Shown: positions 21,024 to 30,792 of the stretch, in pieces
How positions within the stretch are numbered: the stretch's first letter is position 1
Layout: each line of letters begins with the position of its first letter
NCBI RefSeq assembly: GCF_026262505.1
Contig: NC_067204.1
Span: 14,030,522 to 14,094,521 of the forward strand
DNA: 64,000 nt
DNA from: Trichomonas vaginalis G3
Taxonomy: Eukaryota > Parabasalia > Trichomonadida > Trichomonadidae
Direction of reading: 5' to 3'
The notes under the pieces: generated by a model
The model's input: the letters and a program-made list of their open reading frames with translations, nothing else
Database searches by the model: none
Told to the model about the DNA's origin: nothing
Translations under genes and position numbers: made by a program

Positions 21024-22292
21024 ATGATCCTTCCTAGGCTTGCTATGTGGATCATTTCCAACACACTTGTTTCAGACGACCGTCATGGAAGAGTCATCTA
21101 CAATACAAAGCCAACTGCAGGCGCCAGCTTGAGATGGTTTGACAAGACATACGATGAAAACGCTCTTTGGTTCTTTGACTTAGTTATTCAAGATGGCAAA
21201 GAATACTATAAGATTCGCAACTTCCATACAGGCTTATATTTCTCATCAGTTTCGAACGGTAATAATGATGGTACAACAGCAAACGCCGTGGAAAGTGATG
21301 CTACCTTATATGAAGTTATCCCATTCTATCAGGATGACTCATATATGATTGTTCAGAAGGGTGGAAATCCAATCTTCATTGATAACAATATTCATGCTTT
21401 TGTTATTACACGTAATAACAGAACATTCACTGGTGGTGCTACATTCAAGCTTGTTGTTGCAACAGATGATGATCTTGCTAAGGTTGCACAGAAGAAGGCA
21501 GATGAAGCAACATACAAGCAGGTTTGGGCTGATGATTTCGATGTTGATGGCAGACCAGATCCAACTAAGTGGGACTATGAATATGGTTTCGTTAGAAATG
21601 GAGAAATGGAATGGTATCAGTCAGACAACGCTTATGTTGCCAATGGATCATTAATCATCGAAGGCCGCAAGGAGCACGATTTACCAAACCCATGGTATGA
21701 TCCAAATGAAAAGGTAGACTACAGGAAGATGAGACAGTGGATCAATTACACATCATCCTCTGTCATTACAGATGGAAAGGTTGATTGGCTCTATGGACGC
21801 TTCTCTGTCAAAGGAAAGATCCCAGTTTCTGGTGGCTCATGGCCAGCTATCTGGTTCCTTGGACACGCTAACGTTACTGGCGAATGGCCATTAACAGGAG
21901 AAGTCGACCTTCTTGAGTACTACACTGACAAGACACTTGCCAACCTCTGCTGGGGAGGAGGTGTTTGGGCTACACGCACAACACCATACTCCGACTACTG
22001 GAAGAAGCATGATCCATTCTGGAACGAGAAGTGGCATGTCTGGAGAATGGATTGGGATGAAGAAGCAATCAAGCTCTTCCTTGATGATGAAATGCAGAAC
22101 TGCGTTCTTCTTTCTAGAACAACTAACCCAGGATCATCTCCAGTTCACAATCCATTCATGACTCCACAGTTCCTTATCCTTAACCTCGCTCTTGGTGCTA
22201 CTGGAGGTCCAATTGATGATAAGGACTTCCCAAGAAGGTACTATGTCGATTATGTTCATGTTGAACAAATGGCTAAGCACCGCAAACAGTAA
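21024..22292 (+). CDS. Glycoside hydrolase family 16 beta-glucanase with N-terminal beta-trefoil-like domain
   Basis: 422 residues from ATG. Residues 1-148 form a beta-rich domain with a ricin/fascin-like look (VIYNTKP, YYKIRNFHTGLYF), probably carbohydrate-binding. Residues 165-420 are a GH16 fold: GEMEWYQSDNAYVANGSLII, GGSWPAIWFLG and the catalytic signature E293-V-D295-L-L-E298, with E293 and E298 the expected nucleophile and acid/base. GH16 enzymes of the laminarinase type cut beta-1,3 or mixed beta-glucans. No clear signal peptide or membrane segment, so where it acts is unclear. The gene lies alone between copies of a foldback element. GH16 is common in bacteria, so transfer is possible; the base composition looks moderately GC-richer than the flanks, as expected for any coding sequence here. 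Confidence 0.9.
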   Translation: MILPRLAMWIISNTLVSDDRHGRVIYNTKPTAGASLRWFDKTYDENALWFFDLVIQDGKEYYKIRNFHTGLYFSSVSNGNNDGTTANAVESDATLYEVIPFYQDDSYMIVQKGGNPIFIDNNIHAFVITRNNRTFTGGATFKLVVATDDDLAKVAQKKADEATYKQVWADDFDVDGRPDPTKWDYEYGFVRNGEMEWYQSDNAYVANGSLIIEGRKEHDLPNPWYDPNEKVDYRKMRQWINYTSSSVITDGKVDWLYGRFSVKGKIPVSGGSWPAIWFLGHANVTGEWPLTGEVDLLEYYTDKTLANLCWGGGVWATRTTPYSDYWKKHDPFWNEKWHVWRMDWDEEAIKLFLDDEMQNCVLLSRTTNPGSSPVHNPFMTPQFLILNLALGATGGPIDDKDFPRRYYVDYVHVEQMAKHRKQ

Positions 22293-22419
22293 TAATTTAA
22301 TCTTTCTTTCGTTATTAGTATAATAATAACAAATTTTTTTTTCAATAAGTCAAAATAAAACTTATTTTTGAAGATATTTTTATTTTTAACTGGTCAAATC
22401 CGTTAGTATTCAATATGTT

Positions 22420-23672
22420 GTTGTAAACAGAAATTCATCAAAAGTGACACCTCAGAAAAGCTAAAATATTGAATTTTTGGAACTTTTGATAGAGCACGAT
22501 TTTAAATATTAATTAAAGTAAATGTATATTTTGTAAAGATTCTTTTTAATAAAAAAATAAAATTTTGAAGAAGAACACAAAATCTTCTGAAAAATAATAT
22601 CACATAAACTCATATTATTTTCTAATATATAACTATTTTATATAAAAATCAAATTCAATGATCTTAAAAGCGAAGGATAAACCTCAAAATTTACGAATAT
22701 AATGAGTGGGAATATAATGCTTATCTATCATAAAACCATATGAAATATCAATTTTTGCTTTACGCCTAATTTTTGACGACAATTAGCAAAAAATGTTAAA
22801 TGTTAACACTCAGTCCATTTGAATATGAAAAATAAAATTGACTTTGATTAAATGTTTTTATTTATCATGCAATTCTTCTTGCGACCAAAGATTTGAATAA
22901 AAGTTCAAAAAATAAGATAGCTTAAAAAATAATATACGGTAGTGTTTACTAATAGATGAATAGTATATAAATTCTATTAAAATGGATTTGATCCAAAAAA
23001 ATATAAACCAAAAATAATTGTTATAATTTAAATGAAGAAGTAATTAAAAACGATTTTATTTATGATCAAATTTTATATATTTTTTTGGATCAAATCCATT
23101 TTAATAGAATTTATATACTATTCATCTATTAGTAAACACTACCGTATATTATTTTTTAAGCTATCTTATTTTTTGAACTTTTATTCAAATCTTTGGTCGC
23201 AAGAAGAATTGCATGATAAATAAAAACATTTAATCAAAGTCAATTTTATTTTTCATATTCAAATGGACTGAGTGTTAACATTTAACATTTTTGCTAATCA
23301 TTGTCGTCAAAATTAGGCGTAAAGCAAAAATTGATATTTCATATGGTTTTATGATAGATAAGCATTATATTCCCACTCATTATATTCGTAAATTTTGAGG
23401 TTTATCCTTCGCTTTTAAGATCATTGAATTTGATTTTTATATAAAATAGTTATATATTAGAAAATAATATGAGTTTATGTGATATTATTTTTCAGAAGAT
23501 TTCATTCTATATGCCTATGAAAAGTACTCTCAAAACTAACTTTTTCCTAATTATAATTAAATTTAGAATATTGTATTATGCTTAGTATTATTTCATTTTT
23601 CTCATTCAATTTAGAATTTACAAATGTCAAAAAATTGAGAGCTGTCACTTTTGATGAATTTCTGTTTATTAC
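22420..23672. mobile_element. Foldback (long inverted-repeat) element, 1.25 kb
   Basis: The two arms are near-perfect inverted copies (22581-23002 with about 23073-23500, by eye) around a 67-nt centre. Termini match over about 30 bp, AAACAGAAATTCATCAAAAG then TGACA. About 130 bp near the left end (22451-22580) do not match the right arm. The 7-bp repeats ATATGTT at 22413-22419 and 23673-23679 look like a target-site duplication, so this copy inserted as a unit. No coding frame; non-autonomous. The arm is the same sequence as the solo copy at 19222-19880. Confidence 0.88.
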
Positions 23673-23750
23673 ATATGTTTAGTTAGAAATAACAAAAAAA
23701 ATCAATACCATAAAAATTACTTGAAAGAGCTTTCCATGATTTTGTTAAAG

Positions 23751-25235
23751 TAAGGATGTCAATTTGGAAGAAAAGTGAGAAAATTCCTAAAATGCTAAAA
23801 ATGAATTTTCCAAACGTACTTTTTTATCTCATTTTTTTGATTTTGAAAAAAATTTGGAGAGAAGAACTCTTCGTTTTTGAATTTTGTCACGATGGGTTTA
23901 AAGTATATTAGACACATGTATTGATATTACTATTTTTGTATATTTTGAGAGAAAATCTCTAAAAAGTGAGAAAATCTGAGACGGTTTGAGAAAATATATA
24001 AACTATTGAAAATTTGAATTAAACTTCTAATTTGGAAAAAGAAATTTGGAAAGAAGAAAATTCAAAATCGAGATTTAGACTCAGTATCAAATGGAGAAAA
24101 ATGTTTCTTCATATGAAAAAAAAATTTTCTTGAGAAGAAATAGAGTTTTTAAAATTTTATTGTATGTAATAAAATAAACAAATATTAAAATTATTTTTTG
24201 ATAACAAGAAAATTCCCAACAGAAAATATTTGAGACAAAGAAAAAACGAAAATTGAAAAATATTACTCTCCTTTACATTTCTTGAGATTTTCAATTTATT
24301 TTTATAAAATTGACAATTTTATACGTTTAGATGAAAATAAGTGATTTTGTTTGAAATAAAAATTATTGTTTGTTTACAGCTATCAAATAGATTTTTGCTA
24401 TTTTGATTAAAATTTGTTAATCAAATTAATAATTTTTTTCTAAATATCTTAAATATCTGGATCACTCACTGATTCGATGAATTAAACGATAAAAATAATA
24501 CAAACTCAACTAAGTTTCCTGTCTTTCAACCAAAAAATATTATGCAATTTAAATTAAATTGTTTATTCAAATATAAAACAAAGATGAAATAATTACAGTT
24601 ATCATAAACTTTATGAATAACTCTGTAATTGGTTCAGATTTTCGTAAAAATATTTTTATTAAAATCGATAAGAATATGTTTACCTACTATCATCACATAT
24701 CTATAAACAAGAGTAGAGTGATTTTTATCATCGAAACTTTTTAAAAGCTGCAAGCTGGAAGTAAAAATCTTGTTTTTTTTTCTGAGTTAGTTGTAGAACT
24801 ATTGATTCCCGAGTTATCATTGTGATGTAGAAGGATGTCAATGTACTGACTGAAGGATATGAAGTGAATTGAATTTCATTGAATTTCAATTTGATCAAAA
24901 TTTGTTGAAATTATATGAATGTGTCAACATCTGTATCACTCTCCTTCACTTCTTCCCTATTTTTTCGAGAACGAAGCTAGCTCAGCTTTCGCTGAGCGAA
25001 TTGACACTTTTGATGCCCTAAACGTACATACTCTCAAATTTATCGAAAAAAATAATACTACCTAAACTCGTATATTCTTATTTTAAATATGATATTATCC
25101 TTAGATTCCACACTAGAATATATTTAAATCAACTTTTAAAAAAGTTCGAATCCTGCGCGTCTCACTTTTTAAATTTTCCAAATGGAAAATTATATTCTCC
25201 TAAAACGAAAACAATTTTCCGAATTGACATCCTTA
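23751..25235. mobile_element. Non-autonomous inverted-repeat element, about 1.5 kb
   Basis: Ends match as inverted repeats over about 19 bp, TAAGGATGTCAATTTGGAA on the left with one difference on the right. They are flanked by the 7-bp direct repeat GTTAAAG (23744-23750 and 25236-25242). The inside is AT-rich, with repeated GAGAAAA-like blocks and a small GC-rich hairpin (GCTCAGC/GCTGAGC, 24977-24994). No coding frame. It has the same duplication length as the foldback element next door, so both may use the same kind of transposase. Confidence 0.78.
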
Positions 25236-25317
25236 GTTAAAGATCTAACTATTTGATTGAGAATCTAAAATTATTATAATTTTAAATACAAATAAAAATT
25301 TATTTTCATAGATAGAA

Positions 25318-26400
25318 TTATTTGGGCTTTCCGAATTCTGGATGATACTTAAGAACTTCATTCCATGCTCTCATCTTTAGCTCGCGTAACTTGATATCTT
25401 CACGTTCAAATTCGAAGTCATCAAGTGGGAAAGTAACTGGTTCATCAGTAGGATCGTGTAATTTCTCCATGAATGGATGCTCAAGTGCTTCATCGACTGT
25501 AATTCTCTTATCTGGATTCCATGTAAGCATTCTATCGACAAGATCGATTTCTTGGTCATCAAATTGCTTTCCTCTGAAAATTTGCTTCCAGGGGATTTTT
25601 GGCTTAGGTCCTAGGCCTTTAACGTAGCGAACGGCATTCTTCGAAGGGCAAGAGGCCAAATCTTCTTCAGATGGACTTCCGATTATATCAACAATTAAGG
25701 AAATCTGGTTAGTAGTTGAACGGCCTGGGAAAAGAGGCTTGCGGAGAATAAGTTCGGCAAGAATACAACCAACACTCCAAACATCAAGTTGTGGTCCGTA
25801 TGTTTCGTAGTTCAAAAGTACTTCTGGTGGGCGGTACCAACGAGTAGCAACATATTCGGATAAGAATTCGGAATCTTCATCGGGTTGGCTGATACGTGCA
25901 AGACCGAAGTCGCCAATCTTGAGGTCGCAATTTGAATTTACAAGAAGATTTGAAGGTTTAAGATCACGATGAAGAACGTTTGCAGAATGAATAAATTTCA
26001 ATCCGCGTAAAACTTGATAAATGAAAAATCTATGGTGATCTACTGTAATTGGTTGATGGCTATTAATAATTTGATAGAGATCTGTTTCCATTAAATCCAT
26101 AACTACGATTAATGACTCGAATTTGGAATAATCTGGATTAGCAGTAACATCTATTAAATTTGTAATATTTTCATGTTTTAAGTGGGACAGAATGCACACC
26201 TCACGGAGACAACGTTTCGCATCTAAAGTCGTTTCAAAAATGCGTTCAACGCGTTTAACTGCAACTAATTTGCCCGTTTGCTTATCTTTTGCAGCAAAAA
26301 CTACACCATAAGCACCGCGGCCAAGCAATCTTTTGAATTGGTAGCGATGTTGCGTTTCGTACTCGAGTTCTTCAATCGAGACTTCTTTATCACCGCTCAT
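25318..26400 (-). CDS. ERK-type mitogen-activated protein kinase
   Basis: 360 residues from the ATG at 26398-26400. The frame extends 29 codons further up, but that part lacks an ATG and is not conserved. Glycine loop GRGAYGVV (28-34), catalytic lysine K49 in VAVKRV, HRDLKPSN (D146), DFG (164-166), activation loop with S-E-Y at 181-183 then VATRWYRPPEV, DVWSVGC and a C-terminal extension. The family phosphorylates Ser/Thr-Pro sites in signalling cascades after dual phosphorylation of TxY; here the threonine is a serine. CCTTGTCAGA sits directly before the ATG. A bromodomain gene starts divergently 0.77 kb away. Confident as MAPK; the exact subfamily is not decided. Confidence 0.95.
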   Translation of the reverse strand: MSGDKEVSIEELEYETQHRYQFKRLLGRGAYGVVFAAKDKQTGKLVAVKRVERIFETTLDAKRCLREVCILSHLKHENITNLIDVTANPDYSKFESLIVVMDLMETDLYQIINSHQPITVDHHRFFIYQVLRGLKFIHSANVLHRDLKPSNLLVNSNCDLKIGDFGLARISQPDEDSEFLSEYVATRWYRPPEVLLNYETYGPQLDVWSVGCILAELILRKPLFPGRSTTNQISLIVDIIGSPSEEDLASCPSKNAVRYVKGLGPKPKIPWKQIFRGKQFDDQEIDLVDRMLTWNPDKRITVDEALEHPFMEKLHDPTDEPVTFPLDDFEFEREDIKLRELKMRAWNEVLKYHPEFGKPK

Positions 26401-27170
26401 TCTGACAAGGCGTTTAACGTTCACCGCAGAACCAATTATCCAAAACTTAAAAATATAAAGTGTATTCGGTGTTGAAAAATTTCGCACTTTAAAGTTATTG
26501 AAAATATTGAGAAAGTTTCAAAATTTGAATTAAGATTCTGTTTATAGACAATAAATTCCAAAAGATATGGTTTGTTCCTGTTACGGTTACATCTAAATTG
26601 AGTGAAATGTCTTCAGATTCAAAATATATATCAAATTATCATAGATTTCAATTAAATCAACGCAGCTTGAAGACTATGTTATGCTAATTTGAGACTAAAA
26701 AGATTAATTGAAGACTTTAATAGAGGTAGGCATCAAAATATTTGAAACTCAACTGAGAAATTAAACAATATCACCTACAAAATTCATTAAATTGTGATAA
26801 TATTGCTAATGTGCGTCATCTTATTGTTAACATACATGTTAGACAATCTCAATACTTTAAATATTTTATAATTTTTTCCAAAAAAATTTTGAAATTTATT
26901 TTTCCATTTTAAATTTTTAAGAATATTTGGTGATTTTTGTATTTCAGAAAAAAATTTAGAGAATTTGGAATCAATAAAAGTAATAAATAAAAGACAGTAA
27001 ATCATATAATTACAAAATATCATCTTAATTTCTCAAATTGTTTGAACAAAAAATTAAATTAGCATCTGTATTCAAAAATGGTTCGAAATTATCGGCTTTC
27101 TATCATATTTAAATGCAACTAATTGCAAACTATAATTTCACGATTTTTTTGATAAAAAAAGTGTCAAAAC
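26401..27170. other. Divergent intergenic region, MAPK and bromodomain genes
   Basis: AT-rich. TGTCA boxes lie directly before both starts (26403-26407 on minus, 27162-27166 on plus). Nothing else recognised. Confidence 0.5.
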
Positions 27171-27587
27171 ATGAATGCTTATGAGAGAGATTTTTGCTTG
27201 AAACTGACCAAGGATCTAAAAAAGAAACATGCATTCAAGGTATTTATTTATCCTGTTTCAGATGATATTGCACCAGGATACAGTGATGTTATTAAACATC
27301 CAAGTTGTCTTCTTGATGTAGAAAATGCATTGAAAGCGAACAATATTGAAAGTGTAGAAGAATATAAAAAGCGTATAAATAGGATTTGGAAGAATTGTAA
27401 AAAATACAATCAAGGACTCATTCAATTTGAATCACTTGCCAGCTTAGGCAAGGAAATTTTCGAAAGAAAAATGAAAAAGCTCAGAAAGTCAGAAGCAGAA
27501 AATTGGAATCGCAAAGTTCAGAAATGTGTTAAGAAAATTTCCGAGGTCATTACTTTAATGGATGAAGAAGCAAAGAAACTAGCTTAA
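27171..27587 (+). CDS. Small bromodomain protein
   Basis: 138 residues, essentially one bromodomain (residues 5-100) plus a basic helical tail. Recognisable pieces are the ZA-loop region PVSDDIAPGYSDVIKHP (28-44), SVEEYKKRINRIWKNC (61-76) and the YN pair (79-80), where N80 would hydrogen-bond acetyl-lysine. Bromodomains read acetylated histone lysines in the nucleus. Single-domain short forms like this are common in trichomonads (family knowledge). GTGTCA lies 5 bases before the ATG. No other domain, so it likely acts as a subunit of a larger chromatin complex (inference). Confidence 0.85.
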   Translation: MNAYERDFCLKLTKDLKKKHAFKVFIYPVSDDIAPGYSDVIKHPSCLLDVENALKANNIESVEEYKKRINRIWKNCKKYNQGLIQFESLASLGKEIFERKMKKLRKSEAENWNRKVQKCVKKISEVITLMDEEAKKLA

Positions 27588-27949
27588 ATTCATCAAAAAT
27601 CAAATATCATTCATTTACGACTGTTAATAATCAAATTATACCCATTCTTGATTTGAGCTCTAGTTTACGCATTCTAGAGATCTTCCTATACAATATGGAG
27701 CTTTACACTCCTTAACTGTTTTATAAAATGTATTTTATTATAAAATTAATATTCAATTCATTATTTTTCAAGATTCCACTTCATTATCCACTTACTTTCT
27801 CAATCGCACGGCTTGATTTGACACTTAGTTTTTGAGTTCTTTTAAAATTTCAATAAAACAAACCCAAAATTTCGTGTTAATTGAACTGTTTGTAACAGCT
27901 TTAGTTAACATTATCTCTTTATAGTAGTAATTTAAATAAGTATTAAAGT

Positions 27950-28339
27950 TTATTGTTGGCGAGCACCAGCGCGGCGTGTGAAAACCTCAACACCTTCCAT
28001 TTCACCAAGGCCGATAGCGGCAAGCATTTCCTTTGTCTCTGGATCAACAAGGATCTTTGGAACGTTGAGCTTGGAGGTTGTTGGCATCCAGTTATCACGC
28101 TTTTCACGCTCCTGTTCCTGAAGCTTGAAGGAAATGCCGCGGACTGGACCACGCTCAAGACGGCGCATAAGGTGTGTTACGTAGCCGGCGATTTTATTGC
28201 GCATGCGCTTTGATGGAATATCGGCAACAGCATCACAAACACGCTTGTTGTCCTGGAAATCGAATGAGAGTTGGCCATAGAAACGCTCAATAACGAGGCG
28301 GGCAGCTCTCTTTGTGGTCTTTGTACGAATACGTCCCAT
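27950..28339 (-). CDS. RPS17: Small-subunit ribosomal protein eS17
   Basis: 129 residues, full length. [14 protein letters not shown] at the start and [20 protein letters not shown] followed by [20 protein letters not shown] are diagnostic for eukaryotic S17. It is a structural protein of the 40S subunit. ATG is at 28337-28339. GC content is higher than neighbours, as expected for a highly expressed gene. A TCATA initiator-like box lies about 40 bases upstream. Confidence 0.98.
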   Translation of the reverse strand: MGRIRTKTTKRAARLVIERFYGQLSFDFQDNKRVCDAVADIPSKRMRNKIAGYVTHLMRRLERGPVRGISFKLQEQEREKRDNWMPTTSKLNVPKILVDPETKEMLAAIGLGEMEGVEVFTRRAGARQQ

Positions 28340-28379
28340 GCTGAAAAGGCGGCCAAAACCGCTTTAATCGGTGGCTTGT

Positions 28380-28384
28380 TATGA
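28380..28384 (-). promoter_or_regulatory. Initiator-like TCATA before eS17
   Basis: Matches the trichomonad initiator TCA-Y-W on the minus strand, giving a 5' leader of about 43 nt. Inferred from the motif only. Confidence 0.4.
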
Positions 28385-28857
28385 CTAATCTAATCAATAT
28401 AAAGATAAACTCTCCATGCAATGACATGTCTGTGTTTAAAAATTCTCTTCAAAATTCCAAGATTTTATTTGAGATGATTCAGCAATTTCATCTGAACTTT
28501 GCTCGTGAAGTGTATTATTGTAATGAGAGGTGTTTGTGACTGTAGTATAATTGATTTAATCATTAACTTTTATAATTTGATCAAGAATACAGATGATTAT
28601 ATATCAATAATTATATGTTTCATCATAATGTTAAGGATATAGGCTATTTCTCCAAGTCTAAAGCACTACCAGATGCATATATCTATGATTTTCAAAGAAT
28701 AACAGTTATATTCAATTGATTTGAGCTAAAATTAAGTACCAAATTCAAAAAAATTATGTAATATATGATAGTGTTAATGATTTTAATGAGGTAAATACAA
28801 TAATCATTTAGAAATTGCAATAAATTTTTTATAATTTTTATTTAAAACAACAAAAGT
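28385..28857. other. Gene-free stretch between convergent-end and upstream regions
   Basis: AT-rich; nothing recognised. Confidence 0.5.
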
Positions 28858-30732
28858 TTAGTTCTGGAACCAAAACATCTTCACATCCTCATCATCAAAT
28901 GATTCTCCACAAATTGGGCATTGACCGCCAGCTTCTGCCATGCAATTCTTGCAAATCGGGTGCATACAAGTTGTTATGAGGCAATTTCTTCTATTTTTAT
29001 GGCAAATTGGGCAAAGAATCTTCTCCTGCAACTTGAGAATCTGTTTTTCTTCAGATTCTGACCTGCAATTCGCTGAATCGCTCTCAAGAACAGTAAATTT
29101 CGTCACAGTATTATAAAGTTCTTCTGTTGCATGGGCATTATCAAGTGCTATATCTGTTAACTCTTTGCTAAGCCTTATACGCTCTTCAAGAAGCTCATTT
29201 ACCTTGTTTTCCATGGCTTCAAGCTCGGCATCACTTTCGGTGTCACTTTTTACTTCAATTAATGGAGTTACAGCTTCAGCCAGGGCTGTGCTTTCTTCCT
29301 GGAGCTCGGAGAATGCCGTTGTGACTAGAGCTAAGTTCTGATTCCAGTTCTCTATGTCGCGGACCTTAAGAAGATCACTTAGCTCTGTAAGATATTTTTC
29401 GTAACTTGTAAGTTGGGTAAGCTCACGACTACTTTGATAAACTTGGTCATCAGCCTTCGAGAAATCACGAATAACATTGTAATATGTCTTTTGAATAGTA
29501 GCCGCTGAAATCATTTTATTAATTTCAAATTCTGCAAGAGTTTGCGTATCTTTTCTGGCTGTACGAAGTTCTTTAAGCAAATTGAGAAGTTCTGGGGCAT
29601 TTCCTTTGCTTGTAATCTTTTCGCTGAGTATTTTATCGAGATCTTCTGCAATTTCGGTAAATTTTTCAAGCGAACTGACATTTTCGGCTGCGATAAGGCT
29701 TCTTGTGTAAGGTTCGATTTTCTTTTTGATTTCATTTACGTCTTCTATTCTTCTATCGAGACTTGAACGAAGAGTTTGGGATTGTTGTATTGATTCCGCG
29801 CGCATCTTTTCTGTTTTTTGCTGTACGTTGGTGATCATCTCTTGGCAACGCGAAATTAGGTGCTGACAACGAGGAATGAGATATGATTTTTGGCTGCGAA
29901 TGGAACTGAGCATTGATTGTAAGAATACATAATTACTATGAGCAGAGGAAATATATGGTGAGTGTAAAATGTTGTCAAGTCCGCACATCTCGTAATTTAT
30001 TGTTTGTGGCGCAATTTTTGATTGGCGAAGGTTTTCTGTAGCTTCTCTGAGATCGGCAACGGTGTTATATTTCGATGAAACTTTTGCTATTAACTGCCGT
30101 ATTCTTGTTGATTCTGATAATTCGGATTTCATTGTTTTGCGGAGCCACTTGTAGAAGCCAGGATTGGAAGGTACGGCTTGGTTACTTGGAGAGGACATCT
30201 GATCTATTTGTTGCTGTGAAGTTGGCTTGATATCCGTTCTATTTCTGTCTAAGTTTGATTTCTGTTCACGCAAGAAGGATAGAATTTCTGATGGGCGTTT
30301 CTGAGGTTCGATTTTGTGATCTTTATAACGCTGAAGTGATTGTGATGTTTGTTGGAGTTTACTAAAAATGTATTGGATATGTTGCTCTGCTACTGCAATA
30401 TCATTTCGATCTGCATTCACTAAGCTAAAAGGTGGCATTGCGCAACATGCAATAAAATCTCGAAGTTCGTTAATTTGGCAATCACCGAGGAAATAGTCAG
30501 CAATCAAGCAATCAAATGCTGCCAATTCAACCTTTGATAAAGCATTATAGCATTCGACGCATGCATTTTGAGCCTTTTTGTTATGTTGCTGTACTTTATA
30601 CTTAAGAAAGTTTAATTTGTGCTGCTGCTTTCTTTTTTCGGAAGACTCAACGTCATTATCATAAATAGTATAAGAAGGCATTGATTTTGGAGGCGGCTGC
30701 GAGAAGATTTCAGATAACGGAGCCGCACTCAT
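28858..30732 (-). CDS. Bre1-like coiled-coil RING E3 ubiquitin ligase
   Basis: 624 residues. Residues 20-560 are mostly helical coiled coil. The C-terminus is a RING of C3HC4 type with ligands C574, C577, C589, H591, C594, C597, C605 and C608, ending in ESFDDEDVKMFWF. A coiled-coil body with a RING at the extreme C-terminus and a short aromatic end is the arrangement of Bre1/RNF20/RNF40, which with Rad6 mono-ubiquitinates histone H2B in transcribed chromatin. That assignment rests on architecture and the RING; other coiled-coil RING ligases remain possible. The start codon is only 60 bp from the divergent glycosyltransferase gene. Confidence 0.75.
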   Translation of the reverse strand: MSAAPLSEIFSQPPPKSMPSYTIYDNDVESSEKRKQQHKLNFLKYKVQQHNKKAQNACVECYNALSKVELAAFDCLIADYFLGDCQINELRDFIACCAMPPFSLVNADRNDIAVAEQHIQYIFSKLQQTSQSLQRYKDHKIEPQKRPSEILSFLREQKSNLDRNRTDIKPTSQQQIDQMSSPSNQAVPSNPGFYKWLRKTMKSELSESTRIRQLIAKVSSKYNTVADLREATENLRQSKIAPQTINYEMCGLDNILHSPYISSAHSNYVFLQSMLSSIRSQKSYLIPRCQHLISRCQEMITNVQQKTEKMRAESIQQSQTLRSSLDRRIEDVNEIKKKIEPYTRSLIAAENVSSLEKFTEIAEDLDKILSEKITSKGNAPELLNLLKELRTARKDTQTLAEFEINKMISAATIQKTYYNVIRDFSKADDQVYQSSRELTQLTSYEKYLTELSDLLKVRDIENWNQNLALVTTAFSELQEESTALAEAVTPLIEVKSDTESDAELEAMENKVNELLEERIRLSKELTDIALDNAHATEELYNTVTKFTVLESDSANCRSESEEKQILKLQEKILCPICHKNRRNCLITTCMHPICKNCMAEAGGQCPICGESFDDEDVKMFWFQN

Positions 30733-30792
30733 TTTTGTTCTGTCTTTTCAAAGGTGTAAGACCCTTTTATATTATTTTTTAATCATTTTTTA
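30733..30792. promoter_or_regulatory. 60-bp shared divergent promoter
   Basis: The whole space between two oppositely directed starts. A plus-strand TCATT (30783-30787) lies 8 bases from the plus gene's ATG. On the minus strand a CCTTTG box and TTTGAAAAG precede the Bre1-like gene; CCTTT resembles the M5 core element reported for Trichomonas (from memory). Confidence 0.5.

Noticed and set aside
19222-23672. Polinton/Maverick with long terminal inverted repeats
   Set aside because: The long inverted pair recalls such elements, but no gene of that family is present and one half is a self-contained foldback insertion.
26401-26487. Upstream extension of the MAP kinase (29 codons)
   Set aside because: It has no ATG, an AT-rich composition, and the kinase family starts near the internal ATG.
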